Shown: one piece after another, positions 18,943-26,535 of the stretch
Layout of the letters: each line of letters begins with the position of its first letter
Position numbering within the stretch: position 1 is the stretch's first letter
Source: Planctomycetota bacterium
GTDB taxonomy: Bacteria > Planctomycetota > Planctomycetia > Pirellulales > UBA1268
DNA length: 48,739 nt
Assembly: GCA_029978905.1 (NCBI GenBank)
Contig: JAPOIM010000027.1
Location: 1 to 48,739, forward strand
Direction: 5' to 3'
Made by a program: the position numbers and the translations under genes
The notes under the pieces: generated by a model
What the model was told of the DNA's origin: nothing
Databases searched by the model: none
Seen by the model: the letters and a program-made list of their open reading frames with translations, nothing else

Positions 18943-21351
18943 ATGATGTTGCGGTTTCTCACAGCCAGTGGACTCGCGTGGGCCTTGGTTGCGGGGATGG
19001 CCGCGCCAGCGTCGGCCTACACGCCAGCAGAGGTGACCGAAGCCACCTACGCCGAGGTTGCCCAGCCGTTTCTTACGCAGCACTGCGTGGACTGCCATGC
19101 GGCTGAGGATCCGGCTGCGGGCCTGTCGCTGGTCGATCTTGGTGCGGTTGACGAAGTCAATGCAGATGTCTGGAAAGCGGTGTGGGCACAGGTGACGCTG
19201 CGGCAGATGCCTCCACCCGCCGTCGAGGCTCCGGAGGTGGTCGAACGGCTTCGCTTTTCCGACTGGATCGTGGCGCAGCTGCAGAGGGCCTTGAAAGCCG
19301 AAGGCGGTTTTCGGGATCACCTCGATCCAAGCAAGGGCAACTTCGTGGACCACGATCTGCTCTTTGGCCCACTTCCTGATGGCCTTGAACTGAGGCCGAC
19401 GTCGTCGCCTGCACGGCTTTGGCGGGTGACTCGGGAGGAGCACCTCACGCGGCTCAATGAGCTCATCAACTCCGAGCCCGCGTATGATCCGAGCACGCCG
19501 GGGCTGCGGAGCCACGGTGATGCCGTGCCCACGAATCATGGCGGTGAGCTCAAACTCTACTTTGGGACTGATCGCATTTTGAAGTGGCAGGGTGGCACGG
19601 TGGCCTACGCCACGGCCGTGAAGAGCGTGCCCGCCATCCTCTCGCCGCCTCGAGATCATGGGCTCAAGAACTACCCTGATCTGGTGAGCGTGAATGGGGC
19701 CGAGGCCACGCAGATTATGTCTGCTGCGGGCGACATCCTCCGCTATATGGCGTATGGGCCGCTGAGCATCGCCACGCCTGAGCAGATCACAGACGAGCCC
19801 AACTCGTATGTGTTTGAAGGGGATATCCGCGGCCTGCCTACGTCGATTGTCTACAGCACGAAGGTGGTGCGGCCGCTGACGCCGGTCTGCGATCTGCTGG
19901 AAGCCGAGGAGGTGACGGAGTCGCATGCGCGGGCCGCCGTCGATTTCCTGTTTGAGGCGTTGACCTTCCGGCCACCGTCAGCGCGGGAGTCGGATGACTA
20001 TCTGGCGGTGGTGCTGCAGGCCATCGATTCGCTCGGCAAAGATCAGGGAGTGGTGCTTGGACTCTCAGCGATCTTTCTTGATCGCGATGCCCTCTTTCGA
20101 CCTGAGCTCGTGGAGCAGGGCGTGCCCGACCGCTACGGGCGGGTGATGCTCCAGGACTGGGAACTCGCGCTCGCGGTGAACCATGCCTTGCGCTACATCC
20201 AGCCGGATGCGCTGCTGCGGCAGGCGGTGCAGGATGGGCGCATGCGGTCGCGCGAGGATGTGCGGCGCGAGGTCGAGCGGATGCTTGCCGACGACGCGAT
20301 TCGCAAGCCGCGGGTGCTGCAGTTTTTCCGCGACTATTTCGACTACGACCACGCTTGCTTCATCTGCAAAGATAACAAGGCTCTTGCCGACACGGGGGTG
20401 AGCAACAAAGGGGAGGCTCACTACAGGGCGATGTTTGACGCCACCGCCAGCACGGAGCGGCTGATTGAAGAGGTTCTCGCCAGCGACCGCGATGTGCTGC
20501 GGCAGCTGTTGACCACGGACAAGGTTGTGGTGACTCCAGGCGACCGCGTCTATTACGGGCGGCTGAGCGACGCTCGCAGCCGGGAGGTTGAGCCAGCCGA
20601 TCTGCAGGGGCCGACGGTCTACGCCCGCGTGAGTCGGCCGAGTTTCGGAAGTGGGTCGATGAAGCCAGAGCGGCGGCTCGCGACCGTGCCTGCGAGCGAG
20701 CGGCTCGGGATTCTTACGCAACCAAGTTGGCTCGTGTCGCACTCCGACGCCATGGACAACCACGCGATTCGCCGGGGACGGTGGGTCCGCGAACGGTTGC
20801 TCGGCGGGGGCATCCCAGACGTGCCGATCACGGTCAACGCAATGTTGCCTGATGAGCCATCGAGCACGCTTCGGGAGCGAATGCGGGTTACGCGGGAGGC
20901 GTCGTGCTGGACCTGCCACCGGAAAATGGATCCGCTTGGTCTTCCGTTTGAGATGTACAACCACGCCGGGCTGCTCCGCACGGAGGAACAGGGAGCCCCT
21001 GTCGATACGTCCGGCGAGATTCTCGATTCAGGCGATCCCAGCCTCGACGGGCCAGTTGAGAATGCGCTCGAGATGATCACGCGGATTGCCGCAAGCAGGC
21101 GAGCGGAAGAGGTCTTTGTGCGGTATGCGTTCCGCTTCTGGATGGGGCGGAACGAAACGGTGCATGACCGGCCGGTGTTGCAAGACGCCCACCGGGCCTA
21201 CGCCGAGAGTGGCGGGAGCATGAAGGCCTTGCTCGTGTCGCTGCTGACCTCCGACGCGTTTCTCTATCGGACTCGCGAAGCTGGCGATTCCACGCTCGAG
21301 GCTGACGCCGCCACGCTCGAGGCTGGTGGCCAAGCGAAGGAGGAGCGATGA
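18943..21351 (+). CDS. DUF1592/DUF1588/DUF1585 c-type cytochrome
   Basis: A secreted protein of about 802 residues from the ATG at 18943, which has GGGGAG upstream; an in-frame GTG at 18913 is the alternative start. A signal peptide is followed by a cytochrome c segment with CVDCH (Cys48, Cys51, His52). Next comes a long DUF1592 region, then DUF1588 with ASCWTCHRKMDPLG (a second haem motif) and DUF1585 at the C-terminus (FRFWMGRNE, LLTSDAFLYR). This is the classic partner of DUF1552 and is thought to be periplasmic; its substrate is unknown. The C-terminal tail holds a seven-residue repeat (TLEAD, TLEAG). The stop TGA overlaps an ATG as ATGA. Confidence 0.93.
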   Translation: MMLRFLTASGLAWALVAGMAAPASAYTPAEVTEATYAEVAQPFLTQHCVDCHAAEDPAAGLSLVDLGAVDEVNADVWKAVWAQVTLRQMPPPAVEAPEVVERLRFSDWIVAQLQRALKAEGGFRDHLDPSKGNFVDHDLLFGPLPDGLELRPTSSPARLWRVTREEHLTRLNELINSEPAYDPSTPGLRSHGDAVPTNHGGELKLYFGTDRILKWQGGTVAYATAVKSVPAILSPPRDHGLKNYPDLVSVNGAEATQIMSAAGDILRYMAYGPLSIATPEQITDEPNSYVFEGDIRGLPTSIVYSTKVVRPLTPVCDLLEAEEVTESHARAAVDFLFEALTFRPPSARESDDYLAVVLQAIDSLGKDQGVVLGLSAIFLDRDALFRPELVEQGVPDRYGRVMLQDWELALAVNHALRYIQPDALLRQAVQDGRMRSREDVRREVERMLADDAIRKPRVLQFFRDYFDYDHACFICKDNKALADTGVSNKGEAHYRAMFDATASTERLIEEVLASDRDVLRQLLTTDKVVVTPGDRVYYGRLSDARSREVEPADLQGPTVYARVSRPSFGSGSMKPERRLATVPASERLGILTQPSWLVSHSDAMDNHAIRRGRWVRERLLGGGIPDVPITVNAMLPDEPSSTLRERMRVTREASCWTCHRKMDPLGLPFEMYNHAGLLRTEEQGAPVDTSGEILDSGDPSLDGPVENALEMITRIAASRRAEEVFVRYAFRFWMGRNETVHDRPVLQDAHRAYAESGGSMKALLVSLLTSDAFLYRTREAGDSTLEADAATLEAGGQAKEER
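21291..21325 (+). repeat. Two 14-bp direct repeats, 21-bp period
   Basis: CACGCTCGAGGCTG occurs at 21291-21304 and 21312-21325, inside the C-terminal codons of the DUF1592 gene. It adds a seven-codon duplicated segment (STLEADA/ATLEAGG). It looks like a small in-frame duplication. Confidence 0.8.
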
Positions 21352-21365
21352 GGGTCTCTCCGTGA
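21348..21365 (+). promoter_or_regulatory. Five-codon minicistron linking two genes by overlapping stop/start codons
   Basis: ATG at 21348 overlaps the DUF1592 stop (ATGA) and has an AGGAGG site (starting at 21339) upstream. It reads five codons to a TGA at 21363-21365, which overlaps a GTG at 21362 (GTGA) in the frame of the propeller gene. This could reinitiate translation of the next gene. A sequencing frameshift just after the ATG is the alternative. Confidence 0.4.
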
Positions 21366-23584
21366 TCACGTTTGGGAGCCAATTCGTGCCGAGGTGCGTG
21401 GGGGCGCTCGTCTTCCTGATCGTTGCAGGAGTTGGGCTCGCGGACTCCAGTGCCGCCGAAGCGACTGAACCGCTGCGAGTGGAGCCGTTTGAGCAGCACG
21501 TCCACACGGCATATGACACTGACGACGGGCTCCCTGCGAACGATGTGCTGGAAATCGCCCTCGGGCCGAGTGGGCAGTGCTACGCGCGGACGTTGAGCGG
21601 GCTCGTTCGCTTCTCTGAGGGGTGCTGGGTTCGCGTTTCGGACGACGAAGCAGCTCAGCCTGCAGGCCGCGTTTTTGGAGGCCGTGAGCGATTGAAGAGC
21701 AGCCTTCCGTCGCCTCTCACCGACGCGTTGACGATTCGAGATGTGGCAGTCCACCAGGGTGAAACGGTGGTGGCTGCCGAAGAAGGGTTGTTCGTGTTGC
21801 GGGGCGAGGCGTGGGAGCCAGTGCTTCCGCAGATGGGAAACCGGCGATGGGCCCCTGTCGACGTGCGGGCGGTCGTGTACGACGGTGAGGGCTGTCTGTG
21901 GTTTGCCGCGCCACAGGGTGTGGGCGTGCGCCGACAGGATGGACGGTGGCAACTTTTCACGGGCGCTGACGGGCTGCCATTTAACGACTTCACGTGTGCC
22001 GCGAGCGGGCAGCGTGGAGTGTGGTTTGGCACAACCAACGGTGCGATGTACTACCGCGACGGCGAGTGGCACTTCCGGCAAGGAGGTCGGTGGCTGATCG
22101 ACAACCATGTGCGGGACATCGTGGTGGATCCCGACGGCACGGCCTGGATGGCCACTGCTGGGGGCGTGTCAATAATCGAGTCTCGTCGGATGACGTTGGC
22201 TGAAAAAGCAGCGTTCTACGAGGCGGAAATCGAGAAGCATCACCGGCGGACATCCTTTGGCTACGTCAATCCAGCCGATCTCCGCGTGGCCGGTGACAGG
22301 GGAACTGCAGTTCCAACCTATTCCGACAACGATGGGTTCAACACGGGGCTGTATCTCGCGGCCATGAGCCACGCGTATGCGGCCACCAATGACGTGCGAT
22401 ACCGGACGTCTGCCGACAGGGCTTTTCGGGCGCTCGCATTTCTCAGCGAGGTGACGCAAGGGGGAGAGCATCCGGCGCCCCCGGGATTCATCGCACGCAA
22501 CGTCGTGCCCACGTCAGAAGCCGACCCAAATGCGATTTATGACTTGGCCTACGACCTCCGGCGGCAGCAGGCCGACACGCTCTGGAAGGTGATCCAGCCG
22601 CGATGTCCTGTCGACGCCACCGGCGAGTGGTATTGGAAGTGCGATTCGAGTTCCGACGAGCTTGACGGCCACTTCTTCGGCTATGCCACGTATTTTGATC
22701 TCGTGTGCCGTAGCGATGAACAGAAGGAAGCCGTGCGGGTGGTGGTGAAGCCCATCATTGATCACCTTCTGGCACACGGCTTCACCCTCGTTGATCACGA
22801 CGGCACGCCCACCCGCTGGGCCCGGTTTGCACCAGACGATCTCAATCGCAATCCAGCCTGGAGCGAAGAACGCGGCCTCAACTCCTACAGCATGCTCACC
22901 TATTTGAGCATTGCGCATCACGTCACAGGTGAGGAACGGTATCACGAGGTGTATCGCAAGCTGGCCTTCGAGGAGGGCTACGCGATGAACGGCATGACAC
23001 AGCCAAAGGCGTTGTCAGGGCCGCAGTCCGTCGGGCATCAGCCCGACGACAACATGGCGTTCCTCAACTACTACCACCTCATCCGCTACGAACACGATCC
23101 AGTCCTGCTCAGCATGTATCAGGAAGCGATTCGCAGGCACTGGCAGTATGAGCGTCTCGAGCGAAACCCCTTTACGAACTTCATTTACGCGGCCTGCTCG
23201 ATGGGGAAGACGCGTCGCGATCAGTGGGGGGAAGACGATCTCTCGCCGCCCCCCGAGTGCTTCGGCGATGCGGTGGAAACGCTCCGTCGCTACCCGCTCG
23301 ATCTGATTGAATGGCCAATGTCGAATGCCCACCGAACCGATCTCGTGGTGGTGGGAGAGCCCTCGGAAGGCCGAGGGGGGCGGACCGACGGCTATGCGTT
23401 TCAGATCGATGAACGGCACGAAACCTACTGGGACTGGGATCCCTGGAAACTCACGTCCTCTGCCAACGGGACGCGCCTGCGTTCAGGGTTCCACTACCTT
23501 CTCGCCTACTACCTCGGCCGTTCGCACGGGTTCGTGAGCGAGAGCCAAGAAACCGCTGACGCAGGTGGACCGCCCCGTCGCTGA
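21362..23584 (+). CDS. Two-component regulator propeller fused to an alpha-helical toroid domain
   Basis: About 740 residues from the GTG at 21362; an in-frame GTG at 21326 is an alternative start. A signal peptide (GALVFLIVAGVGLADSSAAEA) precedes a Reg_prop-type beta-propeller (about residues 35-270), with repeats such as DDGLPANDVLEIA, EGCLWFAAPQGVGV, GLPFNDFTCAAS and DGTAWMATAGGVSI. From about residue 290 onward it is rich in Trp, Tyr and paired helices, typical of (alpha/alpha) toroid glycosidases or lyases, for example YWKCDSSSDELDGHFFG, GLNSYSMLTYLSIAHH and QPDDNMAFLNYYHL. No kinase or output domain follows. I do not recognise a named enzyme family. It is the last gene of the DUF1080-DUF1552-DUF1592 operon. 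Confidence 0.75.
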   Translation: MITFGSQFVPRCVGALVFLIVAGVGLADSSAAEATEPLRVEPFEQHVHTAYDTDDGLPANDVLEIALGPSGQCYARTLSGLVRFSEGCWVRVSDDEAAQPAGRVFGGRERLKSSLPSPLTDALTIRDVAVHQGETVVAAEEGLFVLRGEAWEPVLPQMGNRRWAPVDVRAVVYDGEGCLWFAAPQGVGVRRQDGRWQLFTGADGLPFNDFTCAASGQRGVWFGTTNGAMYYRDGEWHFRQGGRWLIDNHVRDIVVDPDGTAWMATAGGVSIIESRRMTLAEKAAFYEAEIEKHHRRTSFGYVNPADLRVAGDRGTAVPTYSDNDGFNTGLYLAAMSHAYAATNDVRYRTSADRAFRALAFLSEVTQGGEHPAPPGFIARNVVPTSEADPNAIYDLAYDLRRQQADTLWKVIQPRCPVDATGEWYWKCDSSSDELDGHFFGYATYFDLVCRSDEQKEAVRVVVKPIIDHLLAHGFTLVDHDGTPTRWARFAPDDLNRNPAWSEERGLNSYSMLTYLSIAHHVTGEERYHEVYRKLAFEEGYAMNGMTQPKALSGPQSVGHQPDDNMAFLNYYHLIRYEHDPVLLSMYQEAIRRHWQYERLERNPFTNFIYAACSMGKTRRDQWGEDDLSPPPECFGDAVETLRRYPLDLIEWPMSNAHRTDLVVVGEPSEGRGGRTDGYAFQIDERHETYWDWDPWKLTSSANGTRLRSGFHYLLAYYLGRSHGFVSESQETADAGGPPRR

Positions 23585-23614
23585 CGCGCCCCGGTGGCGA
23601 TTGGCAGCCGCAGA

Positions 23615-24673
23615 TCACTCTGGCGTGGCCTTGAGGAACACGAACGGAGTGGCTGGTTGCAGAGACCTCGTTGCGTCGCCGTTGTAGGTTTCGCCCGCTT
23701 GCAGCGGCAGGTGTGTGACTGCAGCATCTGCGGCGAAGTCGACCTTCTCGAGCGGAATCCAGAAGACCGTGGGGCTTGTTGCGGAATCAAAGTAGAGCAC
23801 GCGGGCCTTTTGGTCGTGCACCGTGCGCCAGATCGTGCTCGACACGTTTGGCTTGCCTGGCGTGTGAATGCCAAGCGGCGTCGACACATTGCGAATCACG
23901 CTGAAGACGGAAGCCAAAGCCGTCGGGCCTTCGAGGCTGCTCGGGATCGCATCCACGTAGAACCGCGCCCGCACGAAGCGATCGCTCGCGCGGATCGTTC
24001 CAGGCAGCATCACGTCGCCGCCGATTTCCTGCCAGTAGGCGTCGAGGGCAAGCTGCTGGTCGAACGGAGGAGAGTTGGTCATCACGGTGTAGTCGCGTCC
24101 GTGGTGGATCACGAGCTTCCCGTCGAGGTATTCCAGGATCGCGGAGTCGCCGCTGGGGTCCGAAATCGCCAGATGCCCGGACCCTGGCACGCCGTTGGGA
24201 AGGATGGGAGCCACAATCGTGAAGGGCTCTTTCGCGAGGGCCTCCACTGCCTCTGCGACCGAGGCATACGAATCGAGCACGAACTGGGCCCATCCGCCAA
24301 TCGAGAGGGTAGGGCGTCCGGTGACGGCTTTGCCGTAGTTGCTCTCGGCAAGGTAGAGCGTGTTGGCGACCAGCCCTTTCTCATTCATGCCGTCGACACT
24401 GGCGGCGTCGTAAAAGCTCACCGCCACCGAGCCGTAGCGACTGGTCCAGGTGAGGCTCGTGGCCCCTGCATTGCCATGCCGCTTCAGGCCTCGCGGATAC
24501 ACCCAGACTTCGGAACCAGGGTCTTCGACCCAGTCCATGGAACGCCCCACGATCACACCGCCGTTGTCAAAGCGATGCATGCATCGGGTGCACGCCTGGA
24601 CGCTCGTCGGCGCACACCATGACAGAACTGCTGCGACGAGGGAGAGCGAGGCGACGAGCCGAGGGCGATGCAT
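23615..24673 (-). CDS. Choloylglycine hydrolase-family linear amide C-N hydrolase
   Basis: A 352-residue secreted protein. The signal peptide ends SVQA and cleavage would expose Cys28, the N-terminal nucleophile of this Ntn-hydrolase family (penicillin V acylase, bile-salt hydrolase, N-acyl-homoserine-lactone acylase relatives). CTRCMHRF, then GRSMDWVEDP and DGMNEKGLVANTLYLAES match family blocks. The natural amide substrate is unknown; signal-molecule or cell-envelope acyl amides are possible. It is convergent with the propeller gene across 30 bases. The motif VQAC also resembles a weak lipobox, which would block the nucleophile, so ordinary signal peptidase cleavage is more likely. Confidence 0.88.
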   Translation of the reverse strand: MHRPRLVASLSLVAAVLSWCAPTSVQACTRCMHRFDNGGVIVGRSMDWVEDPGSEVWVYPRGLKRHGNAGATSLTWTSRYGSVAVSFYDAASVDGMNEKGLVANTLYLAESNYGKAVTGRPTLSIGGWAQFVLDSYASVAEAVEALAKEPFTIVAPILPNGVPGSGHLAISDPSGDSAILEYLDGKLVIHHGRDYTVMTNSPPFDQQLALDAYWQEIGGDVMLPGTIRASDRFVRARFYVDAIPSSLEGPTALASVFSVIRNVSTPLGIHTPGKPNVSSTIWRTVHDQKARVLYFDSATSPTVFWIPLEKVDFAADAAVTHLPLQAGETYNGDATRSLQPATPFVFLKATPE

Positions 24674-24727
24674 TTAAGGTGTTTCCGTGAGAGGGAGGGA
24701 TCGACAGGCGATCTCAGGCATGCGATT

Positions 24728-26455
24728 TCAGAGCGACTCGTTTCGATCCGGGAGGGAGAGCCTATCACTGAGCCAACGGCGCGTCTCCTGTCGGGCGGGA
24801 GAGGGACGCAGGGCCCAATCGTCGTCGTGATTCACGAAGCCAGTTTCAATGAAGGTAAACGCCCCGTTGGCACCTGCCTCGTCTAGGAAGCGGCGGGTGG
24901 CCACGAGCGCGGGATGGGGGGCATCTGCGGGCTTGTTGGCAATCGACTCCGCGAGGATCAGCTGGCTGCGGCCGTGGAGACGCCCCAGCCGATCTCGTGC
25001 CGCGTCAGCAGCGCTCTGGGGAAATGGCCAGGTCCGGAGCCCGTCGTAGTGGCTAAAGCAGATGGCGCCCTTCCAGAGGGAGCTGATCTCGTCATCGGCG
25101 AGGCCTAAGGCGTTGCAGGCAATCGAGCCACGCGAGAAGCCGACGAGGATCACCTGCTCGGGATCGCCACCAAATCGCTCGCAAACGTCTCGTAGGGCGA
25201 GTTTGGCGTAGGCCACGCTCGGGGTGTGGTCGTAGGTGGGAGGAGTGCCCCACCACTGGGTCACGTTGTGGTGCCCAGCGTCGTCGAGGAAGGGCAGGCC
25301 GAGCACGATCATGCCGTCGGTGCCCGCGAGCCCTTGGGCGAGGGTGGCGTCTTCCACGCGGCCGGAGTTGGTGTCGCCATTCGCGTCACGATACGGCCCG
25401 TTGCCCGCCCACTCGGCGAGGACTGGGTAGCGACGACCGGGTTGCCAGTCCGTGGGAAGGCTGAGGGTGTGGTAGCAGGCATTTGCCTCGGGGTGTGGAA
25501 GATGCACCACGACGCGACGCCCCGCCGCGGGTGGTAGTGACGAGAGTGGCGGGAGCAGCACATCGGGATCACGCTGCCGCACGGAGAGTGGCTCAAGGCT
25601 CTTCACACGCGAGGGCACCAGGCGGATCTGCCGGATGTCCATCACGGCGTTCTTTTGTTTTTCAATGCAGGCTACCTGCAGCCGGTGGTGCTCCGACGCC
25701 GGGAGCGCGAGGCTGCCCAGGTGCCGCCAGCGAAAGTTTTGGAAATGCCCGGTTTCCACCACAGTGTGGTCGAGGCTTTCGGTGTCGACGGTGACGCGAA
25801 TCTGGCTTCCGCCTTGGCCGCCACCGCAGCCCTGCAGCACGTGCACCTCCCAGGTGTCGGCGGTCGGGGTGGCAAACGACCACTCCACGAAGTCGTCGGC
25901 ATTCACCCAGTAGCCAATCGTGTTTTTGTGGGGGAGCGGTTCGAACTGCAACTTCTCACCGGTGACGATTCCATGCCGGGCCGGCAGGGTGATCGTGCCA
26001 TCCTCTGAGGCCGTGCAGATGTGGCCGTCAGGGCTGAACTGCGGCGGCGAGTCGCACTGCAGATGAATGGTCGCGGGATACCGAAGCGTGTCGGGCAGAC
26101 GGATTGTCCACTCCTGCGGAGTTTGGGTCAGTGAGAGCAGCTGCGGCTCGCTTGGCAGCGGCGGAGCGACGTATCGATGCTCCGTGAGTGGTGGGGCGGC
26201 ATGCGGCTCCGAGTCCGTGGCTTGGTGGCTCGTCCAGAACACGCCGAGCACCACATTGTTGAGCCGTGGGAAGGTCAACGTGCCCTCAGGGGGCGCGGCA
26301 TCGAGATGGAAGCGCAGGCTCGTGCCCTCCACGGCGCACGGTGCGTGTGCGGAGTTGGGAAAGGGCAACTCGTGAGGGGCTGCTGCAAAACTTGCAGCAG
26401 CAGTCACGAAGACCGCGCAGTGGGCTGCAGTGGCGACGAGCGAGCGAGAGGCCAT
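24728..26455 (-). CDS. Secreted alpha/beta hydrolase (esterase-like) with N-terminal carbohydrate-binding-like domain
   Basis: The ATG at 26455 gives about 575 residues with a signal peptide (MASRSLVATAAHCAVF onward); an ATG at 26515 would extend it by 20 residues. An N-terminal sandwich domain (about 170-290), with YWVNADDFVEWSF, GCGGGQGGSQ and VVETGHFQNF, resembles the binding module fused to planctomycete sulfatases and fucosidases. The C-terminal half is an alpha/beta hydrolase with a VGFSRGS nucleophile elbow (Ser about 440). The natural ester or sugar substrate is not readable. It is divergent from the sulfatase at 26536 across 80 bases, so the two may act together on a sulfated, esterified glycan. 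Confidence 0.8.
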   Translation of the reverse strand: MASRSLVATAAHCAVFVTAAASFAAAPHELPFPNSAHAPCAVEGTSLRFHLDAAPPEGTLTFPRLNNVVLGVFWTSHQATDSEPHAAPPLTEHRYVAPPLPSEPQLLSLTQTPQEWTIRLPDTLRYPATIHLQCDSPPQFSPDGHICTASEDGTITLPARHGIVTGEKLQFEPLPHKNTIGYWVNADDFVEWSFATPTADTWEVHVLQGCGGGQGGSQIRVTVDTESLDHTVVETGHFQNFRWRHLGSLALPASEHHRLQVACIEKQKNAVMDIRQIRLVPSRVKSLEPLSVRQRDPDVLLPPLSSLPPAAGRRVVVHLPHPEANACYHTLSLPTDWQPGRRYPVLAEWAGNGPYRDANGDTNSGRVEDATLAQGLAGTDGMIVLGLPFLDDAGHHNVTQWWGTPPTYDHTPSVAYAKLALRDVCERFGGDPEQVILVGFSRGSIACNALGLADDEISSLWKGAICFSHYDGLRTWPFPQSAADAARDRLGRLHGRSQLILAESIANKPADAPHPALVATRRFLDEAGANGAFTFIETGFVNHDDDWALRPSPARQETRRWLSDRLSLPDRNESL

Positions 26456-26535
26456 GACTCTGGTCCTGTAGCGAACGATGGTTTCAAAGCCGTACGATAC
26501 ACGACGAACGTTCACGAGATGCGAAGGGGGAACAC

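Noticed and set aside
18796-19926. 376-codon minus-strand open frame opposite DUF1592
   Set aside because: Basic, low-complexity composition with no domain; the plus strand has intact haem motifs.
23584-23614. Short inverted repeat between the propeller and amidase genes
   Set aside because: Only a 4-bp stem (CGCC/GGCG) with no T-run, too weak to call a terminator.
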